Position numbers and translations under genes: made by a program
Notes under the pieces: model-generated
What the model was told of the DNA's origin: nothing
Databases searched by the model: none
What the model saw: only the letters and a program-made list of their open reading frames with translations
Assembly (NCBI RefSeq): GCF_002994745.2
Contig: NC_037090.1
Span: forward strand, 30,362,501 to 30,426,500
Origin: Rosa chinensis
Lineage: Eukaryota; Streptophyta; Magnoliopsida; Rosales; Rosaceae
Reading direction: 5' to 3'
Length of the DNA stretch: 64,000 nt
Part shown: in pieces, positions 23,011-35,530 of the stretch
How positions within the stretch are numbered: the stretch's first letter is position 1
How the letters are laid out: every line of letters begins with the position of its first letter

Positions 23011-25851
23011 AGAATTGGCCCGGCTGTCAGGCTGAGGACGTTAAACCAAGCGCTTCTTGGGAGGCAACCCAATGAATGAAGGAGGAAAATTGCGGTATTT
23101 TTCTAAGGGATGTTTTCTTTATTCTTTTCTTCTCTTTCCTTGCTTCTTGTTTTGTTCGGTTTTATGTTTTTGTGTGTGTGTGCAGGTGTCATAGTTGAGA
23201 AAGATTTAGAGGAGTCACTTTTTATCAAACCAGTTTTTTTTTTTTTTCTGATGCCCAGATTTCAGTCCACTTTGAACAGCTATCGTTCACACCTCCTTTG
23301 GAACCAACAGACGTACCATATATGGATCAAAAGCCCCAGGTGTCTATTTTCTAATGGCTTTGGCAGATCCAAATTTCAAGTTTCACACCGTCTGCAGTTT
23401 CTAGTTGAGTACAGGAGGATTGGAACAGAAAAGCAGAAAACTGGGCATCAGAGCCACATAAACTGCAAAACAGTGGATACTTCCAGGAGTCCAGAGACAA
23501 AACTTATATGGATTTGAAGCCCCGGATGTCTACTTCACTCCTACCAAAGGGTTTCTGAATGTGACCCCTGTAGCTTCCTGTATTCAGGTTTGAATGGACG
23601 AAGGTCATTCTGTCAGCATTTAATTTGCCAATTTTCTGTAATTTTTTTGCTAACTTTGCAAGTCTCTAGTTCCTACATCCCTTGGAGTTGAAATTCGTGC
23701 CATATATGTATGGAAATCCCTGAATATGAACTTTCATCTCCAAGTGGAACCTTTGGATTCCAGTTATTACTGGATGAGCTATGAACCTCGGAAATAGGGC
23801 TGTTGCAAGGTTTTAGCTGAAATCAGTTTGTGAACAGTGATGTTTCCTAATGACTTTGAGCATTATTGGAGTATCTTTGGCGCATTTGGCATAGAGCTTG
23901 CCCTAGACATTCAAGGCTTATAGCCTTGAGGTTGATATCCAAAGATCATTAGCATTGGGAGGTCTACAAGAGGGAGCATTCTCTACTCTTCTTAACTACG
24001 TTTGTTTTTGTTGTGTTTTCTCTTTCCATCTATACTTAACTATATCATTGCATGATTATATCTAGATCAAACATTGAGGACAATGTTTAGTTTAAGTGTG
24101 GGGGGAAGGAATTTGAACTTTTTGTTATTTTTCATTCGAAAAAAAAGAAGAAAAAAAAAAGAGTCTAGTTCTTAGGTTTATTTTCTGTTGAGTCTTTAGG
24201 GTTCTTCCAAACTCTATGATGAGCATGAACTTTTTACGGATTTATATTTTGGTCACAAAAGGAATGCAAGCATGTGTTAGATTCTTGATTTCAAATAATT
24301 GTTAATAGATTTTGATGATTATTGTGCTTGATTTATATACATTGATGGTTGGATTAATGTAACACTTGAGAATTGATGGATGCATGCTATGCCATGTTAA
24401 ACTTGATTTAAACCCTTGTGAGCTTTTGATCCTGTATATGTGCTATTTCTTTTCTGAGTGCTTAGTGTAGAATCATCTTATTTTCTTGACGAGGATTTTG
24501 CATGATCTCATCTCTTATTCATCTTGGTTGAGACTCGGATTCGACTTGCATATTTTATAAGGACAAATGCTAGAACTTGCCCCAAAGCCTCTTGAAGCGT
24601 ATGGTTGAATTGCATGATGGATGGGAAGGGATAAAGGCACTAGGATTACCACCATAGCCAAATTAACCTGTGTCCCTTTTATGCACACAAGATGTGCAAT
24701 CCCCTAGTTAACCCCCTAGAGCCTATATTAAGCCTTTTTGTTTCATTACCCATGAATTCCTTAACCTTAAGCTTAGTATAGATTTATCATTACCCTATCC
24801 TATGGAATTAGTGGAGCAAATGTTTTTAGAGATATATTTATGTTCGAGGTACTTTTGTAAGCAAGTGTGGGGGTAAGGCTTGTCCATAAAAAAAAAATAT
24901 GTATGCCGAAAAAGAAAAAAATATGAAAAAAAGAAAAGAAAAGAAAAAGTATACGGCAAAAGAAAAGAAAAAGTGTATGGATTTTAGTCCCCCCTTTTGT
25001 GAATCAGGAGCTTATTTTGAATTGAAGGCCTGTTCAAGAAAATGTGGTCTTTGTCCTATTTCACGAGTGTTAAAAGAAGGTTTAGAATGAAGCAAAGGCC
25101 CAAGAAGATGACATCTGGCCTTGAAAAATTACTTGCTTCATGTTTGAAGATTGATTACCTTGAGGAGTTCGAAGATTCTTTTATCTCTTATGTTTTTCTG
25201 GTGCTCCACTAGGTTCTTTAGGATCTTTGAATTTTCCTTCCTTTTCTTTCTTTTAACCTGAACCCTTGACCCCATTACAACCCTGAATAAAGACCTTGTT
25301 GATTTTTGAAGTTGTGCATTCGATTTGTGGAGACTTGTGTGGAGGGGTGAGCATATGGTGTCACTGGCCTTTCGTCCGAGTCTTGGCGTTCCAATCATGG
25401 GATCATATGTAAAAAAAATTTCAGAAAAAGCCTTTCTTTCTTATTATTATATGTGAGCTATTTGTTTGTCTTATTACATCATTCCTCTCACATATAACTT
25501 GAGCGAAATATATGCTTATACATCAAGTCAGAAAATCATGAGTGAAAAGAAATTGAGAGCATCTTTGTGAGAAATTGAGTTGACGCTTGTTTGACCCATG
25601 AATAAGTTGGTTCTCCTTTGTTGCACTAGTTTGATTGTTCATGTATTATAACTTTAGCACTATGGTTATCAAAATAAATTAGCTTTTAAGTGAGGTTGTG
25701 AATTCTGATATGTGATTGCTTGAATATTGTTGACCATACTTGTGGGCATTATAAGTTCTCTAAGATGTTTGGAAGATATTAGGTCTGTGTCTTTTGTTCT
25801 AGTTAGTTTTTTGTTTGCTAGGGACTAGCAAAGTCTAAGTGCGGGGGTATT
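23011..25851 (+). other. long non-coding 3' region with hairpins and three polypurine tracts
   Basis: About 2.8 kb with no supported gene. Two short hairpins stand out. TTGGGAGGCAACCCAA at 23057-23072 follows the ORF stop closely. ACATTGAGGACAATGT at 24071-24086 lies just before a polypurine tract. Similar words recur, from memory, near the 3' end of pol in many plant Athila/Tat elements. Polypurine-like tracts are at 24091-24110, 24861-24880 and 25834-25851, the last abutting the 3' LTR. Confidence 0.7.
25834..25851 (+). other. polypurine tract next to the 3' LTR
   Basis: tctaagtgcgggggtatt lies immediately before TGATAAGAG, the LTR start. It is the plus-strand primer of the Athila-like element. 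Confidence 0.75.
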
Positions 25852-27457
25852 TGATAAGAGCATATTTATGCGATGTTAATAGTGTTAATCTCCGTACTTT
25901 CTTTGTTAGTTTAGTATATTTTCCAGTTATTTACTTTGTTTATTTGTTTTATAGGTATCTTGGAGCAAAGAAGGAGAAAAGAAGTAAAAGAGGGATTGAA
26001 AGGCAAAATTGGTAAATCTGCCTGTGCAGATAAGTCAACTTCGACAGATCACTGAGACCAGCTCAGAACGATCCAGAGGATGATCTGTATATTGATGGAA
26101 AGCCTCAGATGTCTAGTTTCCATATCTTTTTACAGCTCATCAATATCATTTTTCTAGAGGAAGTTATGGCCGATTTAGTACAGCAAGGTCGGGCAGTCCG
26201 ATAATCTGACACTTCGACGGAAATCCATGATTTGAGGCCTGAATTCCTTTTAGAAGCCCACCGACGAGTATTAACTGAATATCTCTGTTTATTAGAGATA
26301 TATGACATATCTTTATGGGTGAAAATTATTAGGAATCTTAAAGGAGAAGCTACTTGATTCCTAAAAGGAAAAGAAGTGAAAATCTCCTAACCTAAGCAAT
26401 TAATAAAAGGGGGATGTGATCAGTTTGGATGAAGAGGGCCGCACAAGAGAAAAAAAGAATGACATCTTCTGCCATCAACTAGCCGCCATCTCTTCCTTTT
26501 CCTTTCTTCTATTTTTTGTTTTGTTCATGACTATGTCTAGCTAAATACTTTTGTAGCTAGGGGCGATTTCAAAGCCCCAAACATGTTCAATTCATATTGA
26601 TGATAATTCAGTTTTTGGTTTTCTATATTATCAATTGAGTGTTTGTTTCACCGTGTCTACAAGATGAATCTTTGCTTGTTTGTTTAGGTGCACAACTAAA
26701 TGAATAGGTTAGGGTTCTAATGCTAGGAGTAACACTAGATTCGTATATGTCGTGTGTTGGTTCCAATTGAGTAGCAAAATGTTTTCTTGAATTACATGTG
26801 ACTCAAACCCTAGGTTTAGCAAGACTACAATGTACTTGTGACCCTAGATTTATCCAAACCCTTTTCTTACTTAATGATTTTGATATGTTAAACTTAGCGA
26901 GCTTGTGTGTAGGTTGCATAATCGGAAATAGATTAAGTGGTGAGCTTGTATTCACTTAACGAGGAACTAAGAAAGGGTAATGGGTTAATTCGAGCTTGTG
27001 AGTTAATTTCGGGTAAATTCAATTGAGAATTAAGATTCCATAACTGAGCTTTGATATGATTGAGTGTGTTTGGTGGTGGAGAATGAGTCCTTAGCTTTGT
27101 TTCTGTCAATAGTTTAAAGTTATAAAATCTGTTTCTGCTTTGTGATCTTTCTGTGTTTACTTTTACGTGAATTATTTCATATATCAAATCAACTCCGATT
27201 GTTCTGAAATTTTGTATACGTGTTAATAAATTTGTTTTTAGTGTTCTGTAAAATTTATAGAAAATTCCATCGAGTCTAGGTTAGTTAATTAATTTATTTT
27301 CGTTAACTGTTCAGTAGCATGTTTTAGAGTAGTCTGTGACATTTGTTTAGCAGTTTAGGAACAATCTTCAGCGGGTAAAGACCCTTGCTTGATCACTATA
27401 TTACCAACGATGATATTTGAGTGCAAGGTTTAAGTTGTGCATCTTTTAGACGTATCA
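25852..27457 (+). repeat. 3' LTR of the Athila-like element
   Basis: Same length as the 5' LTR, offset by exactly 5760 bp, and identical apart from the three differences listed for the element. Confidence 0.93.
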
Positions 27458-27496
27458 TGTTCCATTTTCCCTGGGATCAACTAGAACGTTCTAGAA

Positions 27497-27511
27497 CCTG
27501 CTCTAATACCA
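27497..27511 (-). other. primer-binding site of the SIRE-type element
   Basis: On the minus strand TGGTATTAGAGCAGG follows the 5' LTR end (..TTTACA) after two bases. It is one mismatch from the TGGTATCAGAGC that pairs with initiator tRNA-Met. The gag ATG follows at 27463-27465. Confidence 0.8.
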
Positions 27512-27513
27512 AT

Positions 27514-28408
27514 TGTAAACACTAAATGGAACAAGATAGATATTTGAGAATAATCAACACCAGTATTGCTAACGCAGTGTAAACCTCACCATTGAGGAAA
27601 CTTCACTGTGATGCATTTTATGTATCCCACACACAAAGATAATCCATTATGAAATCAAGTTCTTACAACTCACAAGTTGTGGTATTCAACACAACCACTT
27701 TACAAGCATCACAGCTAACTTGTCTACAACTTGAACACCCTATTCTACACAAGAATAACACAGCTTGTTGTAGTTATCAAGAACTAGAACATCGAATCTT
27801 CTTGTGGAATCAATGCCTCACTGATCTTGAAGAATATGTATGAAATGGATGTAGTGAGCATTCACAATAAACACAATCAATGAGAGTTTTTAAAAAACCA
27901 GTTTGCAAGAATTATGTCTCACACCAATAACAAAACCTTAATACCCAAAAACTCTACCTTCGAAGTCAGTTTTAAACCCTTTTATATAGACGCAAGACTC
28001 GCCCTCAATTGAATCTCTTCTTAACACAAAACAAGATAAACAAGGAAAGGTTTTAAAACTGATTTTGATATGCAATCAAATCTTCCTAACTATAAGTAAC
28101 CAAGATCTTTATCTGATATGCATTTTGAAAACATTGTAATTCAAATAAGAATTTCAGATCAAATAAAGGATATGCACATCCATTTAGAATCATGCAAAAT
28201 GATATGAAATAAAACTCACCTTTATCTCAAGATCAATAAGTATGATTCTCCTTGATTTCCTCTTGGTGATCTGATTTTGCAATGTTCTTCTATTTCCTTG
28301 AGCCACTGGAAAAGCAGGAGAAATACTCTCCTAAGCCTTTGCAACCTTTGATCTCCTAGTGGCCTTGGGAAAGTATGTGTTGAATGGTAATAGCCCAATA
28401 TACTTACA
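27514..28408 (-). repeat. 5' LTR of the SIRE-type element
   Basis: 895 bp, starts TGTAAG and ends TTTACA on the minus strand. It lacks the tandem-repeat block of its partner, with a single ccctcaattga at the junction. Confidence 0.9.
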
Positions 28409-28874
28409 ACAATGAAAATTGTCAAGTTTGATCACAATAATCATCTAGCTTAACTACTGTAATAATTTTATAATAAAATTAGAGTGTGGCTATTTTCACA
28501 AATTTACGCTACCATGAACTTTGTTCATCCTACGTGTTCACTAAAAAACTAATGTACCTTACTACAAAATTACAGTAAAAAACAATACATTATGAAATGT
28601 ACATTTTATTTTTCAAGGAAAAAAATAAATTTTTAATTCTTACCAATTACCTTAAAAATAAATTAACGTAAAAAATCCAAACAATAAAGTTAATATTTCG
28701 TATGGATCCCAAATAAAAAAATAATAATTCTTATGGCGAGATAGCATTATAAAATGTTTAGATAAACATGGTTTTATTTTATATTTTTTTTAATGGAAAA
28801 ATCAAATTGAGAAGAAACTACAAACTAGAATTCTAGAAACTTGATTTGAAATTATATTCAAATAACATTTTAAT
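28409..28874. other. AT-rich spacer between the two copia elements
   Basis: Short host sequence, very AT-rich (runs such as aaaaataaattaacg). I see no gene or clear repeat in it. Confidence 0.6.
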
Positions 28875-29104
28875 TGTTTTAGGGAATCAGAAATTGAGAG
28901 AAATTTGCTGTGTGTTCTCGATCATTGATAATAGGGGCCTCTTTATATAGAGGATTACAATGCATAGAATCTCAATCATACAGGAAAGTAATCGTATATT
29001 GAATAGGAATCTAGATCCTTCTAATTTAACCCTATTACCACTAGGTCAAGTAACCTCGAGTTTGGGCCAAACACAAATTAGGGTTTACTTGAACACTCCC
29101 CCTT
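28875..29104 (-). repeat. 3' LTR and polypurine tract of the second copia element
   Basis: LTR at 28875-29095. On the minus strand GCAAGGGGGAG (about 29096-29106) immediately precedes it. Two more G-rich copies (AGGGGGAGG, CAGGGGGAC) lie at about 29250-29275. Confidence 0.85.
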
Positions 29105-29425
29105 GCGTTGCCCAAATGCGGTGCTTCTCTCGTTGCCTCGTTAAAAACCTTGCCGAGTAACAAAAACCCAGTGGGACAAAAATAACCTCGGTTGAAGGGG
29201 AAAAAGAGCACAACACACCCTTCACGATTAGAGACGAACATGTAGACATGTCCCCCTGATGTCTGCGCCTCCCCCTAATGACTACGATCATGGGAGTTCA
29301 GATAATTTCTGCAAGCCAATTCTTGCCACATGTTTCTCGAATGTGGATTTGGGAAATGACTTAGTGAATAAGTCTGCTTCATTGTCCTTAGATCGAACCT
29401 GGTTCACTTTGATCTTGAGGAGCTT

Positions 29426-31557
29426 CTATTGTTGCTGATTGTAGAAGAATTTAGGCGATATGTGCTTGGTGTTGTCGCCTTTGATGTAGCCTTGCTTTAT
29501 TTGTTCAATGCAAGCAGCATTATCCTCATAAATGCTTGTTGGCTCATCTGTGGTAGACTTCAGACCACAATTGCTTCGAACATGAGTAACTATGGACCTA
29601 AGCCATATACATTCACGAATTGTTTTGTGAAGAGCAATAATCTCTGCATGATTCGAAGAGGTAGCGACTAAGGTCTGCTTTGTAGACCTCCAAGATATCG
29701 CAGTCTTTCCCATGGTGAAAACATAACCAGTTTGGGAGCCACCTTTGTGTGGGTCAGAGAGGTACCAGCATCAGCAAAACCTTCCAAAACACTTATATCG
29801 TTTTGGGATGGGGAGAGGGAACACAGTCCACCATATGTGGCGTCCCTGACACTATATGGGTCAAAATCCATCTTCTCTCTGTAGGGATAGAACAGGCCCA
29901 TATCAATCATACCACTTACGTATCGAAAGATATCTTTAACACCAGTCCAATGGCGTTGTGTTGGCGCAGAGCTACATCTAGCTAGCAAGTTCACAGCGAA
30001 TGAGATATTTAGTCTTGTGCATTGTGCTAAGTACAATAATGCGCCTATTGCACTTAGGTAGGGCACTTCTGGCTCTATCACTTCTTCGTCATCATCTTTT
30101 GGACAGAATGGATCATTCTTTGGATCAAGACTACGGATGACCATTGGGGTGCTTGAAGGCTTAATCTTGTCAGTATTGAAATGCCTAAGCATCTTTTGGG
30201 TATAAGTTGATTGATGAATCAGGATACCATCTCTATGGTGCTCAAGTTCTAAACTGAGACAAAACCGTGTTTTCCCAAGATCTTTCATCTCAAACTCGGA
30301 TTTCAAGTGTTCAGTGGTTTCCCTTAACTCTTTAAGGGTGCCAATTATGTTCATGTCATCGACATAAACCGCCACTATTGCAAATCGGGAACTTGTCCTT
30401 TTTATGAACACACATGGGCATAGTTCATTGTTGACATATCCCTTTCCAATCAAGTACTCACTTAGACGGTTATACCACATTCGTCCGGATTGTTTCAATC
30501 CATATAGTGAGCATTTCAATCTAATCGCAAACGCGCTCCATGGTTTAGAGCCACTTGATTTGGGTAGCTGAATTCCATTTGGAACTTTCATGTATATTTC
30601 CGTATCTAGATCCCTATATAGATACGCTGTAACCACATCTATAAGCTGCATGTTCAGTTTTTTGGAAACTACCAAACTGACAAGGTAGCGGAACGTTATG
30701 ATGTCCATTACGGGAGAATAGGTCTCCTCGTAGTCAATTCCAGGGCGTTGTGAGAAGCCTTGCGCCACAAGGCGAGCTTTGTACCTTACAATCTCGTTTT
30801 TCTCATTACGCTTTCTAACAAATACCCATTTGTGACCAACTGGTTTGGTGTTGGGCAGTATTGGTACAACATTGCCAAATACCTTTCTTTTCGCTAGAGA
30901 ATCAAGTTCTGCCTGGATCACATCTTTCCATTTTGGCCAGTCAGCTCTACATTGGCATTCAACAATGGAGCGTGGTTCGATGTCATCAGTCTCAATAATC
31001 TCACGCGCCATTGAATAAGCGAATACATCATCAATGATGATGGAGTTTCTTTCCCACGTCCCATGTACACTAGTGTAATTGACAGAGATCTCTACATTCT
31101 CAGGGATAGGTTCTGACATTGAGGCGTCCCCCAATGATGTCTCTTGGACATAACCATAATCCGGAACATTCTCATGGGATGGATTTTGAGTATCGATGAT
31201 CAAATGATTTGTTTGTGCCTCATTTGTTCTCTTTCTAGGGCGAGTATCCTTCGAACCAATCGGTCTACCACACTTCCTTGCTGGACCTGCGGCCATAGAC
31301 GCCATATCATTGCTATTTTGAGCAATGCCGCCATCTCCTGGTGTCACAGGAGTGGCGTTATGTCCATTATTTGGGACATCAATCCTTGCAGGCACGTCTG
31401 CAGTAGGTATGTGTGATCTCGTCACTTTGGCAACATCAGAAAACGCATCAGGCAGAGTGTCTACTACGTTCTGGAGCTCGATTATTCTTTGCATTTCAAG
31501 TTCGGACTGTGCGGTATGGGGATCGAGATGAGACATATTAGGGACAGACCACGACAA
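29426..31557 (-). pseudogene. copia reverse transcriptase and RNase H, frameshifted
   Basis: Follows the integrase in the same polyprotein. It begins with a Ser/Thr/Pro-rich linker (with KCGRPIGSKDTRPRKR), then the reverse transcriptase proper: WKDVIQAELDSLAKRKVF, VGHKWVFVRKRNEKNE, YSPVMDIITFRYL, LIDVVTAYLYRDL, CSLYGLKQSGRMWYNRL, catalytic YVDDMNIIGT. The RNase H follows: FADAGTSLTHTK, then after a frameshift near 29713 TAISWRSTKQTLVATSSNHAE and EDNAACIEQ. Integrase and RT are separated by a stop near 31560. The catalytic YVDD is kept, but the frameshift prevents a whole polyprotein. Confidence 0.9.
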
Positions 31558-31563
31558 TTCCTG

Positions 31564-32273
31564 TCATTCCTGTTGAACATATGTGTTCTTATCTCCCCCT
31601 AACGATGGGAAGACTGTCTCATTAAAGTGACAATCCGCAAATCTAGCGGTAAAGAGATCGCCTGTCAAGGGTTCAAGATAGCGGATGATGGTTGGAGATT
31701 CATATTCAACGTAAATGCCCATTCGTCGTTGTGGACCCATCTTAGTATGTTGTGGCGGTGTAATAGGCACATAAATGGCACACCCAAAAATGCATAAATG
31801 CAAGATATCAGGCTCGTACCTAGTCACTAGCTGTAACGCAGAGTAAGATTGGGTTGCAGTGGGTCGTAGACGAATTAGCGTCGCTGCATGCAATATTGCA
31901 TATCCCCAAGCAGAAACAGGGAGATTGGTGCGCATAACCAATGTCCGCGCTATCATTTGTAGTCGTTTGATAGTGGCTTCTGCGAGACCATTTTGGGTAT
32001 GAACATGGGGAACTGGATGCTCTACATCAATCCCCAGTGACATGCAATAGTCATCGAACGTTTTCGATGTAAACTCCCCAACATTATCAAGTCGAATTGA
32101 CTTAATATGATGATCAGGGTAGTGAACCCGTACACGGATAATCTGGGCGAGGAGTTTAGCATAAGCAACATTTCGAGTGGACAACAACGCGACATGTGAC
32201 CAGAGTGTCGACGCATCAACCAATACCATAAAGTATTTAAAAGGTCCGCATGATGGTTGAATTGGTCCACATA
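31564..32273 (-). pseudogene. copia integrase, C-terminal part, cut by the CACTA element
   Basis: Integrase core of the second copia element from CGPIQPSCGPFKYFMVLVDAS on. It contains the second acidic residue in SIRLDNVGEFTSK and the third in HTQNGLAEATIKRLQ, followed by PHLCIFGC-type text (ILHLCIFGCAIYVP) and GIYVEYESPTIIRYLEPLTGDLF. The N-terminal part lies at 41681-42180. The interruption falls inside the Ile codon of the RIQGDIC motif, where the target trinucleotide is duplicated. Confidence 0.88.
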
Positions 32274-32289
32274 CACTACTACACAAAAG

Positions 32290-32850
32290 GCTTCACACGA
32301 CGGTTTAAAACTGTCGTCTCATGTTTTGCATTTCCGTGGTCTATCGAGGCGTCGTCTGATGAAACACTGTCAGACGATGGTTTTCAACCGTCGTATACCG
32401 ATCATTGAGTCGACGGTTTGCAGCTAACTTCGTGGTCTGATGGACCGCAGATCTGCCGACATGCTGTCGACAGAAATATGTCGTGGTGTGACTTATACTC
32501 ATACCACGGTTTATAGGATTCCAGCGTGGTGTGACTTCTACTCATACCACGGTTTTTAGGATTCCAGCCTTGTCTCTTTGTTGTTCAGAAGTCAGTTTTT
32601 ATTTTTAAGACGTTGTGTAAATTGTATACACACGACAGTTCTTCCAGCATAAAATGTGGTGTGATGACTTAAAAATTTAGTGCGCGTGCTTTCACACGAC
32701 AGATATAACTCTAACTGTTGTATTGTGACATTTGAGACAATGGTTTTTGCTTACTTGTTGTCTGTGGGTGTATCCAACAATGATATCAGTAAGAACCGTC
32801 GTGTGAATTGTAGAAATTTTGTTTGATTCCACCCTATAATCCTCATCATA
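32290..32850. repeat. left subterminal repeats of the CACTA element
   Basis: Short inverted and direct copies of cacacgacggttt, cgtcgtctgatg and a duplicated 50-bp unit (gtggtgtgacttatactcat / gtggtgtgacttctactcat, 32481-32575). They match words near the other end (41380-41660). In this superfamily such motifs bind transposase. Confidence 0.75.
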
Positions 32851-33612
<762 letters not shown>

Positions 33613-33872
33613 TCAATACATAAAGAATAATTTCATGAGGGAAGCATATATAATCATTAAACAAATATAATATTGACATAGTCTGTTGACTTGTGACTTT
33701 AGCATGAAACTTTTCTGACATATGCTCATATATAACAAGGAGCTGATACAATCAGTGACAGTGACACAAAAAATTAATTCCCCAACTTAAGTCAAGGGGT
33801 TATGGTTAATCGAATCAACATAATAGACTTGGGGGGTCTGTAAGTAACAGAACCAGTTAGTTAAGCGAATTA

Positions 33873-33980
<108 letters not shown>

Positions 33981-34199
33981 TTAGCCCGTGGGCCTAGTGG
34001 GCCGATGGAGGTCCGCCGGCCCGCAGGGCCAAAAGCCCGGCCCGGCCAGCCAAAAAGCCCTCTATAGGCCTGGCCTGGTGGGTAGAGGGCTGGGCTTGGT
34101 TTAGGGGTTAGAAACCCGGCCCGGCCCATAGGCCCGGCCCTCCAAAAGCCCGCAAATAAATATATATTATATAAAATTATATATATATATATATAATAC

Positions 34200-35530
34200 A
34201 AATTTCAAGAAACGGATCCTATCGTTATTTCAAAATAAAGAGAATCCTAGGCTATAATGAGTGTTTCTTACCGTTGGATTGGAGACCAGCTGTCTCACAC
34301 CGTCCCACAACTGACAAACCCACGTCCCCACTTACCCACTAGGTCAGTCTCTCACACTCTCACTCGACTCACAAATCACCCTATTTCGAAAACAACTCTT
34401 CTCTCTCGTTCTCTCCGCCGTCCCCGATTTCCCTGTAACTCTTCTCTCTCATTCTCACGAATCTCACAGCCGCTGCCTCCATTGTGAGACTGTTCCTCGA
34501 TTTCCCTCTAGCTCGTAGCTTCATCCTCCATCGGTCTATCCCTCCAGTCTGCTCCATCCCTGCTCCGCTGCTTTGGTAGATCTGCGATTCCAACTAGTCA
34601 ACGACGCCGTCGATCACCTCAAATCCGGCGGCTACCGCGGCCTCTTCTCTCAGATCAAAGTTCGAATCTCAGACTAAGAACCCGTTTCTTCAATTTTCTG
34701 TTTGTCTTGAAATAGATTAGTGTGAAATAGATCGGTTCGAATCTCAGACTAAGATTCAAGTTACATGTTTGACTTTTTGATCATTGTAATGTGCAGGTTC
34801 GAGTGCAAGATATTCGGAGGCTTCCCCTTTTCTGCAGTCTTGTAGACATTCTTGTGGAACTCCTGGAAGCTGGTAATGGAGCGAAAGGAAAATCTCTTTT
34901 TGATTTGTTCATTTTCAGTTTCTGTTTTAAATGGAGCGAAAGGAAAATCTCTTTTTGATTTGTTCATTTTCAGTTTCTGTTTTAAATGGAGCGAAAGGAA
35001 AATCTGACGAGTTTGAGTTTTATTTCTTTGTTTGTTCATGCTTCAGAATACATATATCTGCAATCTAGCACGGACTGAAACGAAACTGAATCAAGTTGAA
35101 ACGATGGCTTTTGAATCAAGGTTATGGCTTATTTGTTCCTTTTATTTTTCTTTTGAAGTTGGTATTTTGATTTATTGGACAGGAGTTGAAAGAGTTAATT
35201 TTTTTTTATGCGTTTTGAAGAACCCAGTTGTTCCTTTGATTAGATGTTGGGGTCAGAATGATTAGATATTGTTTTATGCATGTTTTGAGTTCTTATTGTC
35301 ACAATGAATATATAACTGGTACTAGTAACTAGTTCTTAGTAACAATCTAGTTGCTGTATGCTATTTTTTTTCTTGTTTTGATTGTGATCTCTAATATTGT
35401 AGGACGAGGAAGAGCAAACCAAGGAATGGACAGTAGCATCTCTGCGAATAAGTTGTGCCTCATAGCAGTTTTAGTTTGTTCATTCAAAACTCTCAAGTAA
35501 TATCTGAACCTTGTTTATTTCCAGCTAGAA
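34200..35530 (+). other. 5' region of the hAT transposase gene
   Basis: Leader and probable first intron region. It contains a 63-bp tandem pair of tttaaatggagcgaaaggaa-type units (about 34870-35005). The pyrimidine-rich stretch at 34330-34560 looks like untranslated exon. No independent gene is supported. Confidence 0.55.

Larger units (their letters stand above)
20092..27457 (+). mobile_element. young non-autonomous Athila-like LTR element
   Basis: LTR element of 7366 bp on the plus strand. The LTRs (20092-21697, 25852-27457) are 1606 bp, start TGATA and end TATCA (TATTA in the 5' copy). They align without gaps, with two internal differences (20932 g/a, 21485 c/t) plus the terminal t/c. 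The target duplication is TGTTC (20087-20091, 27458-27462). The primer-binding site TGGCGCCGTGTCGCCGGGG resembles the tRNA-Asp type used by Athila. The interior has one 387-codon ORF and no protease, polymerase, RNase H or integrase, so it must be mobilised in trans. The near-identical LTRs make it the youngest datable LTR insertion here. Confidence 0.95.
13437..28408 (-). mobile_element. SIRE-type Ty1/copia retrotransposon, internally deleted, with nested insertion
   Basis: LTR retrotransposon coding on the minus strand. The LTRs are 27514-28408 (5') and 13437-14668 (3'), each starting TG and ending CA. Flanks are gcaat (13432-13436) and acaat (28409-28413), a 5-bp target duplication with one mismatch. 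A primer-binding site (TGGTATTAGAGCAGG, 27497-27511) follows the 5' LTR, and a polypurine tract precedes the 3' LTR. Gene order is gag, reverse transcriptase, RNase H, then a long 3' region with an extra ORF, as in the SIRE/Maximus lineage. Protease and integrase are missing. Without the nested 20092-27457 element it is about 7.6 kb. The LTRs differ at about two dozen of about 895 shared positions. Confidence 0.92.

Noticed and set aside
29041..29291. Small minus-strand frames near the 3' LTR of the second copia element
   Set aside because: They overlap the LTR border and polypurine tract, where no coding is expected.
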